From Microbacterium fluvii (GTDB taxonomy: Bacteria; Actinomycetota; Actinomycetes; Actinomycetales; Microbacteriaceae), in assembly GCF_025515205.1 (NCBI RefSeq), contig NZ_JAOPFX010000004.1:305758-369757 (forward strand): a DNA stretch of 64,000 nt, in the 5' to 3' direction. Below the pieces are notes generated by a model. The model worked only from the letters and a program-made list of their open reading frames with translations, did no database searches and was not told the DNA's origin. Within the stretch, counting starts at the first letter, position 1, and every line of letters begins with the position of its first letter. Shown piece after piece: positions 1 to 10,197 of the stretch. Both the position numbers and the translations under genes were made by a program.

Positions 1-1219
1 TTCCCTCCGCCTTGAACGACGACAGCAGGACGCGACCGTCGGGCAGCTTGTAAGCGGCCTTGGAGGTGAGCATCGGGGCGATCGCGGTCGCGATGGCCGC
101 CGGCGTCGACGAGACGACGTTCGAGGTGGCATCGATGTTCGGGATCACCGAGAAGCCGTCCTTGCGCGCTGCTGCGGCCTCGGTCAGGCCGAGGGTGCGA
201 TCCCAGTTGCCGCCGGAGAGCGAGAGCACGTCGACCATGAAACCGTCGACACCGGATGCGGCGGCCGCATCGATCTCGCTGGTGAAGTCCTTCTGCTCCC
301 AGTCGCCCGACAGGGGCGAGCGGCCCTCCGGGCGGTCGCGCAGCAGGCCGCTGTAGGCGGCGTGCTTGCCGTTCTCGCCGTCGACCGTCAGGTAGTTGCG
401 GGCGTAGTAGTCCGAATCGGGATCCGCGTTGTCGAACGAGACGGGATACGGCGGGAAGTAGTGCGCGAACACGTCACGCGAACTCGAGCCGACGGCGGGA
501 ACCGTGAAGGGCAGCTCAGAGGTCGAGACCGTCGGTGTGGTCGGCGTCGTGGGGGTCGCGGGCTCTTCGGGGTCTGCGGGAGCCGCGGCGCTCGCGGGAA
601 CGGTGTAGCTGATCGTCAGGGTCGGCGCCGACGACTTGAGGTTGAACAGGGTGCCGACGGCGCCCTGCGAGTAGCGCAGCTCGAACGAGGTCGTGGCGGT
701 CTTCGAGATCGATGAGACGGAGCCGAACGGGATGCTGATCGTCTTTCCCGCGACGGCCTTGACGAGCGAGGAGTTCAGCTGCGCGTCCTGATGCGCGGGG
801 CGCTTGGCGTTGGTGAGCGTCGCCGACGCCCACGACGACGACGCAGGGTGCACCAGCACGCCACCGCTCGTGGCCTTGGTCGATCGCACGTTCAGCGCGA
901 GGGTCGCCGCCGTGATGGTCGCATCATCGGGCAGGGACGCCGTCGAGAACTTCAGGTAGCCGGCATCGGCGCCCTTGGTCACGCTGATGTAGGTCGAGTT
1001 GCTCTTGGCGGTCGTCGGCTGCCTGGTCGTCGTCCAGCCCGCATCCGAGGCGGTGAGCGTGACGGTGCGGGTCTGAGTCGTGGTGGCCGCGGACGCGACG
1101 GAGCCGCCGGCGAGTCCGGCCAGCACCAGGGCGATCGCAGCGAAGACGGCGAGCAGAACTCGAACCGGCGTGGCGTAGGGGAGGGGGAGGGCAGGGGTGT
1201 GGCCGTTGGGTGCGGTCAT
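1..1219 (-). CDS. Glycoside hydrolase family 71-type (alpha-1,3-glucanase-like) secreted protein, truncated by window edge
   Basis: About 406 N-terminal residues are visible and the reading frame runs off the left edge. An N-terminal hydrophobic segment (residues about 18-44, ending VASA) looks like a signal peptide. Residues about 45-205 form a beta-sandwich carbohydrate-binding domain of the CBM96/DNRLRE type. A Pro/Thr linker follows, and from about residue 249 a GH71-like catalytic start is seen (DVFAHYFPPYP, then GVDGFMVDVLSLSGG). GH71 enzymes hydrolyse alpha-1,3-glucan (mutan). The ATG at 1219 is preceded by GAAGGA and, further upstream, by a TATGAT -10 box. The same CBM96 fold recurs in the divergent neighbour, and exopolysaccharide glycosyltransferases lie beyond it. 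A role in trimming self or foreign alpha-glucan outside the cell is inferred. The catalytic aspartates cannot be judged because the C-terminus is missing. Confidence 0.8.
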   Translation of the reverse strand, partial: MTAPNGHTPALPLPYATPVRVLLAVFAAIALVLAGLAGGSVASAATTTQTRTVTLTASDAGWTTTRQPTTAKSNSTYISVTKGADAGYLKFSTASLPDDATITAATLALNVRSTKATSGGVLVHPASSSWASATLTNAKRPAHQDAQLNSSLVKAVAGKTISIPFGSVSSISKTATTSFELRYSQGAVGTLFNLKSSAPTLTISYTVPASAAAPADPEEPATPTTPTTPTVSTSELPFTVPAVGSSSRDVFAHYFPPYPVSFDNADPDSDYYARNYLTVDGENGKHAAYSGLLRDRPEGRSPLSGDWEQKDFTSEIDAAAASGVDGFMVDVLSLSGGNWDRTLGLTEAAAARKDGFSVIPNIDATSNVVSSTPAAIATAIAPMLTSKAAYKLPDGRVLLSSFKAEG

Positions 1220-1587
1220 ACGTTTCTTACATCCTTCGACGCGGCGCGGGGGCAGCTTGAGTCGGGGGTGGAGCATCGGGTGGGTCGATGGCGGCGGATC
1301 ATAGCAGTCCGCGGCGAATCGATTTGACCATTCTGCGAGTCGCGAGGTCGCCAGGTCAAACCCAGACGCATGAGAAAGCGAGGAGAAAATCGCCGCCGGA
1401 CCGGGGGATCCCTCTGCGGTCGGCATCCGCGGCCGCCCTGCCGCGCAGATTCTCCTATGCGGTTGGTCAGGAGTGTGCTAGTTTCTGCCGCGTACCGTGG
1501 TGCGCCCGTCTGGGGAGACAGGGCGCATTCGGTCTACCCGTGTCAGTGCAAGGGAACACTGCGCGGTTTGGGGAACTGGGGGGAACC
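1220..1587. promoter_or_regulatory. Divergent intergenic region between GH71 gene and giant surface protein; one clear -10 box
   Basis: This 368-base stretch holds no convincing gene. On the minus strand a perfect -10 hexamer TATGAT occupies 1303-1298, about 80 bases before the GH71 start, with a poor -35 (TCAAAT) 18 bases further upstream. No good promoter pair was found for the plus-strand gene. Only a TAGTTT box near 1478 and a GGGGGAA ribosome site just before 1588 are visible. Confidence 0.45.
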
Positions 1588-4500
1588 GTGCGTACACGCA
1601 TTGCTGCAAGCGTTGTGGCTGTCTTGGCTCTGGTGGTGGGGGCATTCGCCGCACTTCCGGCCACATCGGCACAGGCGCTGAGTCCGGGGCTGACATTCAG
1701 CGCAGACAACTTGCCGACCTGGCAGACCAACGGCGTCGTGCGCGCCCTGGCCTCGTCGCAGGGCAAGGTCGTCGCTGTCGGCGAGTTCACGCAGATCAGG
1801 CCGGGGAGCGGCCAGAGCGGATCTGCGCAGAACGTCGCCGGCCTGGCCATCTTCGACGCCGCGACCGGGCAGCCGGCGACGTGCCAGCTGCCCGCGGCCC
1901 TCACCGGCGGCACGGCGCGGCTGTACACGGCCGAAGCGTCGCCCGACGGCCAGACGGTGTTCGTCGGCGGAAACTTCAACAGCATCGGGGGCGTGGGGCG
2001 CACCCGACTGGCCGAGATCAACGTGAACACCTGCAGCGTCACGAGCTTCAGCGTCAGCGGAATCTCGTCGTTCGTCTACTCGCTCGAGGTCACCTCGGAT
2101 GCCGTGTACTTCGGCGGCCTCTTCCAGACCGTCGCCGGACAGGACCGGCGCAGCTTCGCGAAGGTGAACCGGGCAGGCGTGCTCGATCAGAACTGGATCG
2201 CCGACGCCGTCGGCAACATGGAGACACGGCCCGAGCCGGGCATCGAGTGCCGCACGACGGCCGACGCCACCTCGCAGGGACGCGCCATCGAGATCTCGCC
2301 CGACGGCACGAAGCTGGTGCTCGGCGGTGCCTTCTACACCGTCAACGGAACCAACACGCACAGCATCGCGATGGTCGACGCTTCGACCGGCGCCGTCGTG
2401 AAGGCGTACCAGAGCAACCCCGCCAACTGGGGGGCATCCACCAACTTCATCCACCCCTGCTCGTTCACCAAGGCCATCGAGACCGACGGCACCTACTTCT
2501 ACATCGGCAACGAGGGCAGCGGTGGCGGCGTCTTCGACGGCACGGCGAAGTTCAGCTGGTCGACGGGTGACCAGGTCTGGCGCGACACCTGCCTCGGCGC
2601 CGTGCAGGCGCTGCTGGTCAAGAACGGTCAGCTCTACCAGGCGCACCACCACCACGACTGCTCGTCGATGGGCGGCTTCCCCGACGGACGCCGCATCTAT
2701 CTCAGCGCGACGAACACCGATGACGCCACCCAGAAGATGGTGGGCTGGTTCCCGACCCTCAACGACGGCACGGGCGAAGGCATCGGCGGCCGAGCGCTGA
2801 CCGTCGCGAACGTCGGCGGCGCCGAGTACCTCTGGGTCGGCGGCGAGTTCACCAACGTCAACAGCGCGGCGCAGCAGGGTCTGACGCGTTTCAGCACGAC
2901 CGACACCGGGGTGCCCGCCACTCCCGTGGTGAACGTGCGCGCGGTGACTCCGGGCGCCCTCCAGATCAGCGCCCGGTCGGTGGTCGACCCCGACGACGGC
3001 CCGCTGAGCTACATCCTGTATCGCAACAACGTCCAGCTCGGCGACCCGATCACGGCGACGTCGAACTGGTGGACGCGTCCGCAGGTGACGTTCGTCGACT
3101 CGACGGCGACACCGGGGACGACCTACACCTACCGGGTGAGGGCGGTCGATGCCGCCGGCAACCAGAGTGCGCTGTCGGCCTCGCGAACAGGCGTGGCCTC
3201 GGCGACGGCGTCGCCCTACGCCGACGAGGTGATCTCGGACAATCCGACTCTCTACTGGCGCTATGACGACTCCGGCACCTGGGTGATCGACAACTCGGGT
3301 CAGACCGGCAACGGCAAGAACGGCATCGCGCAGAACGGCGTCACCTACGACGCCGGAGCGCTGCCGGGTGACTCCAGCAGCAGCGCCGTGTTCGACGGGG
3401 CGAGCCAGTACATCTGGAACGACCAGATCTCGTACGGCCCCACCACCTATTCGATCGAGACGTGGTTCAAGACCACCTCGACGACCGGCGGCGTGCTCGT
3501 CAACTACGGCAACGGGCGTCCGCGCACCGACAACGGCAACGACACGATCAGCTCCAATTACGACCGCATGGTCTACATGGAGAACGGCACGGGCCGCGTG
3601 CGGTTCGGCATCTACGACGGCGCCGTGCGGACGCTGCGCACCGACAAGGCCTACAACGACGGCGTGTGGCACCACCTGGTGGCGTCGCAGGGCAGCTCGG
3701 GCATGCGCCTCTACATCGACGGCACCGAGGTCGGTCGCAACAACGTCACCACGAACCAGCAGTACTACGGCACGTGGCACGTCGGCGGCGACAACCTCAA
3801 CTCGTGGCCCGAGAACGGATCCGGCAGCACCGCGACCCGCTTCTACGACGGTCAGCTCGACGAGACCGCCGTCTACGGATACGCCCTGACGCAGAACCAG
3901 GCGATCGCGCACTACGTCGCCGGTGGCGGCGAAGTGGACGTCAACGACGCGCCCGCCGACGCCTACGGGGCTTCGGTCTACAGCGACAACCCGAACTCGT
4001 ACTGGCGCTTCGACGAGTCGAGCGGCTCGGTGGCGGAGGACTCCTCCTACATCGGCGCACGCGACGGCGTCATCGGCAGCGGGGTCAGCCGCATCACGGC
4101 GAACCTGAAGTTCCCGGGCGGCGCGCTGCAGACTCCCGGCTCGAACAACAACGGCACCGGAGTGGTGACGACCGGGCAGGTCTCGGCACCGTCGTCGTAC
4201 TCGCTGGAGCTCTGGCTGAAGACCACGACCACCTCGGGTGGCAAGATCATCGGCTTCGAGAACACCCCGACCGGCAGTGGCAGCTCCTACGACAAGCAGC
4301 TCTACATGCTCAACAACGGCCGCCTCACCTACGGCGTCTACACGGGCAGCGTGCAGGCCGTGACGTCGTCGGCGTCGTACAACGACGGCGCATGGCACCA
4401 CATCGTGGTGACGCAGGACTCGACCGGCATCAAGCTGTACGTCGACAACCTCCTGCGGGCGCAGAACTCGGTGACCAACAGCGAGACCGGCGACGGCTAC

Positions 4501-7191
4501 TGGCGCATCGGCGGCGGCAACCTCAGCGGATGGCCCGACCGGCCCTCCAGCGACTACATCGCCGCGCAGTTCGATGAGGTCGCCATCTATCCGGCGGCGC
4601 TGACGAGCACCTCCATCGCGAACCACTACGTGCTCGCGCTGCAGGACAGCATCGCTCCGACGATCCCGACCGGGCTCACCCAGAACGGCACGACGTCTGC
4701 ACAGCTGAGCTGGACGGCCTCGACCGATGCCAACGGGGTGGCGGGCTACCGGGTCTACCGGGGCACGACGGCCGACTTCACGGTCAGCCCGAGCGCCCTC
4801 GTCGGCGATGTCGCATCGCCGGCATGGACCGACCCGAACACGACGCCGAACACGCGCTACTACAAGGTCACGGCATACGACGCCGCGGGCAACGAGAGCG
4901 CGGCCAGTGGAAGCCTCGGGGTGACGATCGCCGACGTGACCGCGCCGAGCGGAGTCAGCGGCCTGGCAGCATCCGTCGCGGGCGACGACGTCGCCCTCAC
5001 CTGGAACGCCAGCACCGACGACGTGGCAGTCGACCACTACGAGGTCTATCGCGGCACGACCGAGAACTTCTCGATCAGCGGGCTGACCCCGATCGCCAAC
5101 ACGGGATCGGCGGCCTACACCGACGTCGACGTCGCGGAGGGCACGTGGTACTACCGCGTGGTCGCCGTCGACGCCGCGGGCAACAAGAGCGGACCGGGGG
5201 CTTCGGCGCAGGCGATCGTCAACATCGACGACGAGGCACCGTCGACGCCGGGAGGCCTCGAGGGCACCGCGGCATCCGATGGCACCGTCGACCTCACCTG
5301 GTCGGCGTCCACCGACGATGTCGGGGTGGTCGGGTACCGGGTCTACCGCGGATCGACGGCGGGCTTCACGGCGAATGCCGCCAGCCTGGTCGCCGACGGG
5401 GTGACGGCCACCGAGTGGACCGACACCACCAGCTCGACGGGCACCCGCTACTACCGGGTCGCCGCATACGACCTGGCGGGCAACGTCAGCACGCCCACCG
5501 ATTCGGTGGGGGTGACGGTGGCGGACACGACGGCGCCCTCGACTCCTGGATCGCTCACGGCGACCGCGGCGGGCACCGACATCGCCCTGCAGTGGCAGGC
5601 AAGCACCGACAACATCGCGGTCGACCACTACGCGGTCTACCGGGGCACGTCGGCCGGCTTCTCGATCAGCGGTCTCACGCCGATCGCGGAGCCCACGGCG
5701 ACGACCTACACCGATTCGGGACTGGCCGACGGCACGTGGCACTACCGCGTGGTGGCCGTCGACGCCGCAGGCAACGCGAGCTCCGCGAGCACGTCGGCCT
5801 CGGCGACGATCGACACATCCGAGCCGGTGGAGCCGGTGACCCTCACGGCCAATGTCCTCGCGGACACGATGGTCGCGCAGGCCGCGGCGAACACCGTGTA
5901 CGGCACGAGCAACCAGATCTCCGCGCGCAGCAGCTCGGGGGGCTCGGGCATCGAGTCGTACCTCAGGTTCGCCATCCCGGCGGCGCCGGACGGTCTTGAG
6001 TTGACGGGTGCGACCCTGCGCCTGACCACCTCGACCGACTCGACGGCCAACTCCACCGGTTCGCACCAGGTGTCGGTCATGACCGGCAGCTGGGCGGAGG
6101 CGACCACGACGTGGACCAACCGCCCGACGACCGGATTCGGATCGACGATCGGCACGCTGAGCGGTGCGACGGCGCTGAACACGACGTACACGGTCACCCT
6201 CGACGCGGATGCGCTGGCATCGCTCACCGGCACCGAGGTGTCGCTGGCGCTGCGCAGCACCTCCACCGACAACGTGCGGCTCGTGTCGAAGGAAGGCACC
6301 GGAACCACCCGGCGCCCGATCCTGACGCTCGAGTACACGCCGACCTCCACGCCCGACCCCGACCCCGAGCCCGACACGGTCGCACCGTCGACCCCCGGCT
6401 CGGTCTCGGGCACGGCGACGGCCGCGGGGGCGGTGACGGTCGACTGGTCGGCCTCCACCGACAACGTCGCCGTCACCGGGTACCGCGTCTACCGCGGCAC
6501 GACGTCCGGGTTCACCGCGAACGCGGCGAGCCAGGTCGGCACCTCGACGAGCACGTCGTTCTCGCAGAGCGGGGTCGCCGTCGGCACGTGGTACTACCGC
6601 GTGGCCGCCGTCGACGCAGCCGGCAACGTGAGCGATCCGTCGTCCTCCGCAGAGGTCGTCGTGCCGGAGCCGGCCACCGAACCGGTGACCGTCTCGGTGG
6701 TCGCGTCGAAGGACGCGATGGTGGCGCAATCCGCCAGCGGGACCAATTACGGCACGGTCAACTATCTGTCGACCCGAGGCGGCACGTCGGGGCAGCTGCA
6801 GAGCTTCGTCTCGTTCGACCTGCCGGCGGCGCCGGCAGGGACGGTGCTGACCTCCGCCGTGCTGCAGTTGAGGACGACCACGGATGCGGCATCCGGATCG
6901 GCCGATCAGCACGCGGTCGCCCTGGTCTCGTCGAGTTGGACGGAGTCGACCCTGACCTGGGCGAACCGCCCCACCGCGACGGGAGCCTCGCTGGGCAACC
7001 TCAGCGGCCTCGTGAACGCGAACACGGCGTACTCGTCGACGCTCAACGCGGCGCCGCTGGCATCGCTGGTCGGCACGAACGTCTCGTTCGTGATCACCGA
7101 CACCGGCTCCGACAACCTGCGGTTCTGGTCGAAGGACACGACGCAGACCGCCTACCGTCCGACGCTGGTGCTCACCTACAGCGCTCCCTGA
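1588..7191 (+). CDS. Giant secreted mosaic protein: beta-propeller, FN3, two LamG-like and two CBM96/DNRLRE domains
   Basis: The protein has 1867 residues from a GTG start that opens directly into a signal peptide (residues 1-30, ending SAQA). A longer in-frame extension to 1288 exists but would bury the signal. Domains in order: a beta-propeller of GGxF/VGGxF-type repeats (about 31-430), FN3 (442-540), LamG/concanavalin-like domains (542-783 and 794-1017, each with an ELWxKTT or ETWFKTT strand), four FN3 repeats (about 1020-1409, sharing GYRVYRGTT or HYxVYRGT), a CBM96/DNRLRE domain (1418-1586), another FN3 (1596-1691) and a second CBM96/DNRLRE domain to the end. There is no LPXTG motif, C-terminal membrane segment or recognisable catalytic motif. 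It is probably an extracellular adhesin or carbohydrate-binding scaffold; its position next to a GH71 enzyme and exopolysaccharide genes supports polysaccharide binding. No enzymatic activity can be assigned. Confidence 0.85.
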   Translation: MRTRIAASVVAVLALVVGAFAALPATSAQALSPGLTFSADNLPTWQTNGVVRALASSQGKVVAVGEFTQIRPGSGQSGSAQNVAGLAIFDAATGQPATCQLPAALTGGTARLYTAEASPDGQTVFVGGNFNSIGGVGRTRLAEINVNTCSVTSFSVSGISSFVYSLEVTSDAVYFGGLFQTVAGQDRRSFAKVNRAGVLDQNWIADAVGNMETRPEPGIECRTTADATSQGRAIEISPDGTKLVLGGAFYTVNGTNTHSIAMVDASTGAVVKAYQSNPANWGASTNFIHPCSFTKAIETDGTYFYIGNEGSGGGVFDGTAKFSWSTGDQVWRDTCLGAVQALLVKNGQLYQAHHHHDCSSMGGFPDGRRIYLSATNTDDATQKMVGWFPTLNDGTGEGIGGRALTVANVGGAEYLWVGGEFTNVNSAAQQGLTRFSTTDTGVPATPVVNVRAVTPGALQISARSVVDPDDGPLSYILYRNNVQLGDPITATSNWWTRPQVTFVDSTATPGTTYTYRVRAVDAAGNQSALSASRTGVASATASPYADEVISDNPTLYWRYDDSGTWVIDNSGQTGNGKNGIAQNGVTYDAGALPGDSSSSAVFDGASQYIWNDQISYGPTTYSIETWFKTTSTTGGVLVNYGNGRPRTDNGNDTISSNYDRMVYMENGTGRVRFGIYDGAVRTLRTDKAYNDGVWHHLVASQGSSGMRLYIDGTEVGRNNVTTNQQYYGTWHVGGDNLNSWPENGSGSTATRFYDGQLDETAVYGYALTQNQAIAHYVAGGGEVDVNDAPADAYGASVYSDNPNSYWRFDESSGSVAEDSSYIGARDGVIGSGVSRITANLKFPGGALQTPGSNNNGTGVVTTGQVSAPSSYSLELWLKTTTTSGGKIIGFENTPTGSGSSYDKQLYMLNNGRLTYGVYTGSVQAVTSSASYNDGAWHHIVVTQDSTGIKLYVDNLLRAQNSVTNSETGDGYWRIGGGNLSGWPDRPSSDYIAAQFDEVAIYPAALTSTSIANHYVLALQDSIAPTIPTGLTQNGTTSAQLSWTASTDANGVAGYRVYRGTTADFTVSPSALVGDVASPAWTDPNTTPNTRYYKVTAYDAAGNESAASGSLGVTIADVTAPSGVSGLAASVAGDDVALTWNASTDDVAVDHYEVYRGTTENFSISGLTPIANTGSAAYTDVDVAEGTWYYRVVAVDAAGNKSGPGASAQAIVNIDDEAPSTPGGLEGTAASDGTVDLTWSASTDDVGVVGYRVYRGSTAGFTANAASLVADGVTATEWTDTTSSTGTRYYRVAAYDLAGNVSTPTDSVGVTVADTTAPSTPGSLTATAAGTDIALQWQASTDNIAVDHYAVYRGTSAGFSISGLTPIAEPTATTYTDSGLADGTWHYRVVAVDAAGNASSASTSASATIDTSEPVEPVTLTANVLADTMVAQAAANTVYGTSNQISARSSSGGSGIESYLRFAIPAAPDGLELTGATLRLTTSTDSTANSTGSHQVSVMTGSWAEATTTWTNRPTTGFGSTIGTLSGATALNTTYTVTLDADALASLTGTEVSLALRSTSTDNVRLVSKEGTGTTRRPILTLEYTPTSTPDPDPEPDTVAPSTPGSVSGTATAAGAVTVDWSASTDNVAVTGYRVYRGTTSGFTANAASQVGTSTSTSFSQSGVAVGTWYYRVAAVDAAGNVSDPSSSAEVVVPEPATEPVTVSVVASKDAMVAQSASGTNYGTVNYLSTRGGTSGQLQSFVSFDLPAAPAGTVLTSAVLQLRTTTDAASGSADQHAVALVSSSWTESTLTWANRPTATGASLGNLSGLVNANTAYSSTLNAAPLASLVGTNVSFVITDTGSDNLRFWSKDTTQTAYRPTLVLTYSAP

Positions 7192-7200
7192 GCGCGGACG

Positions 7201-7241
7201 AACGAGGGGCCCGGGGCGCGCAGCGCTCCGGGCCCCTCGTT
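7201..7241 (+). terminator. Strong hairpin after the mosaic protein gene
   Basis: Arms AACGAGGGGCCCGG (7201-7214) and its exact complement (7228-7241) enclose a 13-base loop, 9 bases after the stop codon. GC-rich with a weak T tail, as is usual in actinobacteria. Confidence 0.75.
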
Positions 7242-7286
7242 CATGCTCCCTGACCTGCTTCTGACACGGGCCGAGCAAAGGCGAAC

Positions 7287-7315
7287 GCGCGGGGACCCAC
7301 GAAGGGTCCCCGCGC
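7287..7315 (-). terminator. Hairpin terminating the minus-strand glycosyltransferase operon
   Basis: Twelve-base arms (GCGCGGGGACCC at 7287-7298 and its complement at 7304-7315) flank a 5-base loop. It lies 34 bases past the stop of the gene ending at 7349, so two terminators separate the convergent genes. Confidence 0.7.
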
Positions 7316-7348
7316 GCCGGCGTAGTCGCGTTGAGGGGGCGCTGCGGA

Positions 7349-8620
7349 CTACGCCCTGGCGAGCGTGACCGGTACCGGAGCCCAGTCGGGCACCGGCACG
7401 CGCGCCGCGTTCAGCACACGGGTGAACTCGTCGATCGCCGCGCGCTGCGTCAGCAGGCGCTCGCGGTAGGCGCGAGCGGAGCGTCCATGCGTGCGCGCCG
7501 CTTCCGGGTCGAGGGCGAGGGCCTCGGCGGCGTTGAGCAGCGCCTCGGCGTCGTCTGCGCGGATGCAGGGACCTGCGTCGGCGGCGATCATCTCGTCGTA
7601 GGTGGTGCTGCGCTCGTCGACGGCCGCGATCACCGGCAGACCGGTCGCGAAGTAGGTCGTCATCTTGCTCGGCACCGACATCTCGGTCAGCCCAGGGCGC
7701 TCGTTGACCAGCAGCATGTCGGCCGAGGCGAGCACGGAGTGGAAGTCGTCGTCGCCGAGCGGATCGATGAACTGCAGGCGCGGGTTCGCGCCCATCTGCT
7801 CCAGCGCGGCCCGGCGGTTGCCGTCTCCGAGCAGTACGAATCGCACGCGCGATCCGCGCTCGGCGGCCAGCTGCGACGCGCGCACGACCGACTCGAGGCC
7901 CTGCTTGGCGCCCATGTTGCCCGCGTGCAGCACGACGACGTCGTCGGGCGCCCAGCCCATGGCGGCGCGCGTCTGCTCGCTGCGGCTGTCACTCATGTCC
8001 GGCACGTGCGACCAGTTGCGCACGACGTCGATCGGGGCACGCACGCCGAGCTGCTCGGCGAACATGCGACGGAAGCGGTCGTGGATCACGACGACGCGAT
8101 TCGAGCCGTCGGCCAGTTGGCGCTCGCAGCGCGCGATGAGACCGGCACCCCTGCCCGCTCCGGCCTCTTTGACCCCGAGCGTGTAGATGTCCTGCACCCA
8201 CGTGACCACGGGCACGCCCTTCAGGCGTGCCTTGATCCACGCCAGGCGTGAGGCGAGCAGCGCGGGACTGACGAGCACGACGACGTCGGCCTGCTCCCAC
8301 GGCGTGAGCACGGCGCGCAGGCCGAAGGTCACCTCGTGCAGGGCGCGGGTGATCGTGTTGTGCCTGCTCGGCAGGTAGTGGTGGAGCCGATGCACGCTCA
8401 CCCCGCGCATGCGCGATCGGGGTGGCGTGTCACGGTGCTCATCGGGCACTCGCCACCAGGGGTAGTGCGGATAGCTCGTGACGACCGACACATCCCACCC
8501 GCGTTCGGCGAGCCCCTCCGCCATGCCGGCGGTGTAGGGGCCGATGCCGGTGGGCTCGGGAGCGTAGTTCACGCCGACGAACAGGACCGAGGCTGCGTGG
8601 TCGCGTCGCGTCGCGCGCAT
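7349..8620 (-). CDS. GT4-family glycosyltransferase (WcaI/WbuB-like)
   Basis: This 423-residue two-Rossmann (GT-B) glycosyltransferase transfers a nucleotide-activated sugar, presumably to a lipid-linked exopolysaccharide intermediate at the inner face of the membrane. Seen in sequence: the N-terminal motif VGVNYAPEPTGIGPYTAGMAE of the GT4 WcaI type, the donor-site block GNMGAKQGLESVV, and the C-terminal VPSKMTTYFATGLPVIA loop. The ATG at 8620 shares one base with the stop of the upstream sugar-phosphate transferase (TGATG), so translation is probably coupled. A longer in-frame start to 8665 is less likely because it would run deep into that gene. The acceptor and the sugar are unknown. Confidence 0.85.
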   Translation of the reverse strand: MRATRRDHAASVLFVGVNYAPEPTGIGPYTAGMAEGLAERGWDVSVVTSYPHYPWWRVPDEHRDTPPRSRMRGVSVHRLHHYLPSRHNTITRALHEVTFGLRAVLTPWEQADVVVLVSPALLASRLAWIKARLKGVPVVTWVQDIYTLGVKEAGAGRGAGLIARCERQLADGSNRVVVIHDRFRRMFAEQLGVRAPIDVVRNWSHVPDMSDSRSEQTRAAMGWAPDDVVVLHAGNMGAKQGLESVVRASQLAAERGSRVRFVLLGDGNRRAALEQMGANPRLQFIDPLGDDDFHSVLASADMLLVNERPGLTEMSVPSKMTTYFATGLPVIAAVDERSTTYDEMIAADAGPCIRADDAEALLNAAEALALDPEAARTHGRSARAYRERLLTQRAAIDEFTRVLNAARVPVPDWAPVPVTLARA

Positions 8621-10143
8621 CAGTACGCCCCCTCCGGCTTGACCATGGCCTTGGCGGTGCGCCACATGATGATGAGATCCCCCGTCACCGACCAGTTCTC
8701 GACGTAGCGCAGATCCAGTCGCACGCTCTCTTCCCAGTTGAGGTCGCTGCGCCCGCCGATCTGCCAGGCGCCGGTGATCCCGGGCTTGAGGTACAGCCGC
8801 CGGAAGAGGGTGCCGTCGTAGGTCGTCACCTCCTGCGGCAGGGGAGGCCGCGGCCCCACGACGCTCATCTCGCCCACCAGCACGTTCCAGAACTGCGGCA
8901 GCTCATCGAGCGAGAATCGACGGAGGATGCGGCCGACCCTGGTCACGCGCGGATCCTGCTTGAGCTTGAACAGGGGGCCGGCACCATCGTTGTCGCCGAG
9001 CTCGGCGAGGCGCTGTTCGGCATCGACCGACATGGAGCGGAACTTCAGGATGTCGAAGGCGCGGCCGTCGCGGCCGATACGGCGCTGGCGGAAGAAGACG
9101 GGGCCGCGGTCGTCGAGGGCGACGGCGATCGCCACGAACGGCAGCACGAGCGCCACCACCGCCATTCCGGCCAGGCCCACCACGAGGTCGAGGGCCCGCT
9201 TGAAGGCGTACGACGACCCCTCGAACGTCGGGATCTCCACCTGGACGAGCGGCAGACCCTCGACAGGGCGCAGGGTCATCCGCGGGCCGGCGACGTCGGC
9301 CAGCGGGCTCGAGAGCACGAGCTCGGCCGCTGTTCCCTCCAGTCGCCAGGCCAGCCGCTTGAGATAGTCGGAGTCGCCGTCAGGAGTGCTCGCGACGATC
9401 ACGGCGTCGGCGCTCAGCTGAGAGGCGACCAGGTGTGCGCGGTCGGACCCCGCGAGAACGGGGAAGAGCTCGCCGTCGAGCGGAATCGCTCCGTGCGCGT
9501 CGTCATCGAGTGCGACGCCGACGACCTTGTAGCCCAGCAGCGTGTTCTCGTGCAGCGTGCGGATGACGTACTCGACGTCGCGCCTGCGGCCGACCACGAC
9601 GGCGCGCGAGACGAACCGGCCCGAAGTCCGCTGCCGCAGCAGCCAGCGCCGCTGAAGCCAGCGGCCGAACACCAGACCGCCCATTCCGGCCGGCAGCGCC
9701 ACCAGCAGCTGCATCCGCAGCCCCTGCGACTGCAGCAGCACGAACCCGATCGCGGCGATCCCGAACGCCATGCCTGTGGCGTGCACCACACGGCGGTACT
9801 CCGCAGCGCCGTGCCCGTGCAGACGCGGGTCGCGCGTCTGGAACACCCAGAGCATCAGCATCCAGATGACGACCGTCGCCACGAAGGCATGGCCATAGAC
9901 CAGCGCTGCATCGGTGCGCACGACCTGGCCACCGATCAGCTGCAGCCAGGCGGCCGACGCCGAGGCGAGCAGCACCGTGACGGTGTCAGAGAGCACCAGC
10001 CGGTGGCGGTAACTGCGCTGCCACGCTTTTCTGCGCTCGATCGCCGGCGCGGTGCGCGGCGTGACGAACGTGGCGGGAACGCCGGCCAGGCGCGCAGGCG
10101 CGACCGTTGCCGAGATCCCCCCCGGATCTGCAAAAGTAGTCAT
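8620..10143 (-). CDS. Exopolysaccharide-initiating polyprenyl-phosphate sugar phosphotransferase (WcaJ/WbaP-like)
   Basis: This 507-residue membrane enzyme starts exopolysaccharide repeat units by moving a sugar-1-phosphate from a UDP-sugar to undecaprenyl phosphate. The N-terminal half has about four to five transmembrane helices and a Rossmann-like CoA_binding_3 region (VVVGRRRDVEYVIRTL). Near the start of the C-terminal catalytic domain (PF02397) there is a further membrane hairpin (LDLVVGLAGMAVVALVLPF). The conserved blocks FDILKFRSM, FSLDELPQFWNVL and GEMSVVGPRP are all present, so it should be active. It is the first gene of a two-gene operon with the GT4 enzyme. A nested inverted repeat lies in the divergent promoter region upstream. 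Confidence 0.9.
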   Translation of the reverse strand: MTTFADPGGISATVAPARLAGVPATFVTPRTAPAIERRKAWQRSYRHRLVLSDTVTVLLASASAAWLQLIGGQVVRTDAALVYGHAFVATVVIWMLMLWVFQTRDPRLHGHGAAEYRRVVHATGMAFGIAAIGFVLLQSQGLRMQLLVALPAGMGGLVFGRWLQRRWLLRQRTSGRFVSRAVVVGRRRDVEYVIRTLHENTLLGYKVVGVALDDDAHGAIPLDGELFPVLAGSDRAHLVASQLSADAVIVASTPDGDSDYLKRLAWRLEGTAAELVLSSPLADVAGPRMTLRPVEGLPLVQVEIPTFEGSSYAFKRALDLVVGLAGMAVVALVLPFVAIAVALDDRGPVFFRQRRIGRDGRAFDILKFRSMSVDAEQRLAELGDNDGAGPLFKLKQDPRVTRVGRILRRFSLDELPQFWNVLVGEMSVVGPRPPLPQEVTTYDGTLFRRLYLKPGITGAWQIGGRSDLNWEESVRLDLRYVENWSVTGDLIIMWRTAKAMVKPEGAY

Positions 10144-10197
10144 CGGCGCCGCCGTTCAACGAACGACGAAGCCCGCGGCGTGCGCAGCATCGTTTCC

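Noticed and set aside
1288..1587. 100-residue N-terminal extension of the giant protein
   Set aside because: It would place the signal peptide internally and has no ribosome site.
1543..7278. 1911-codon open frame antisense to the giant surface protein
   Set aside because: It is an artefact of high GC codon usage: Arg/Val-rich low-complexity translation with no start signal or domains, opposite a gene with clear domains.
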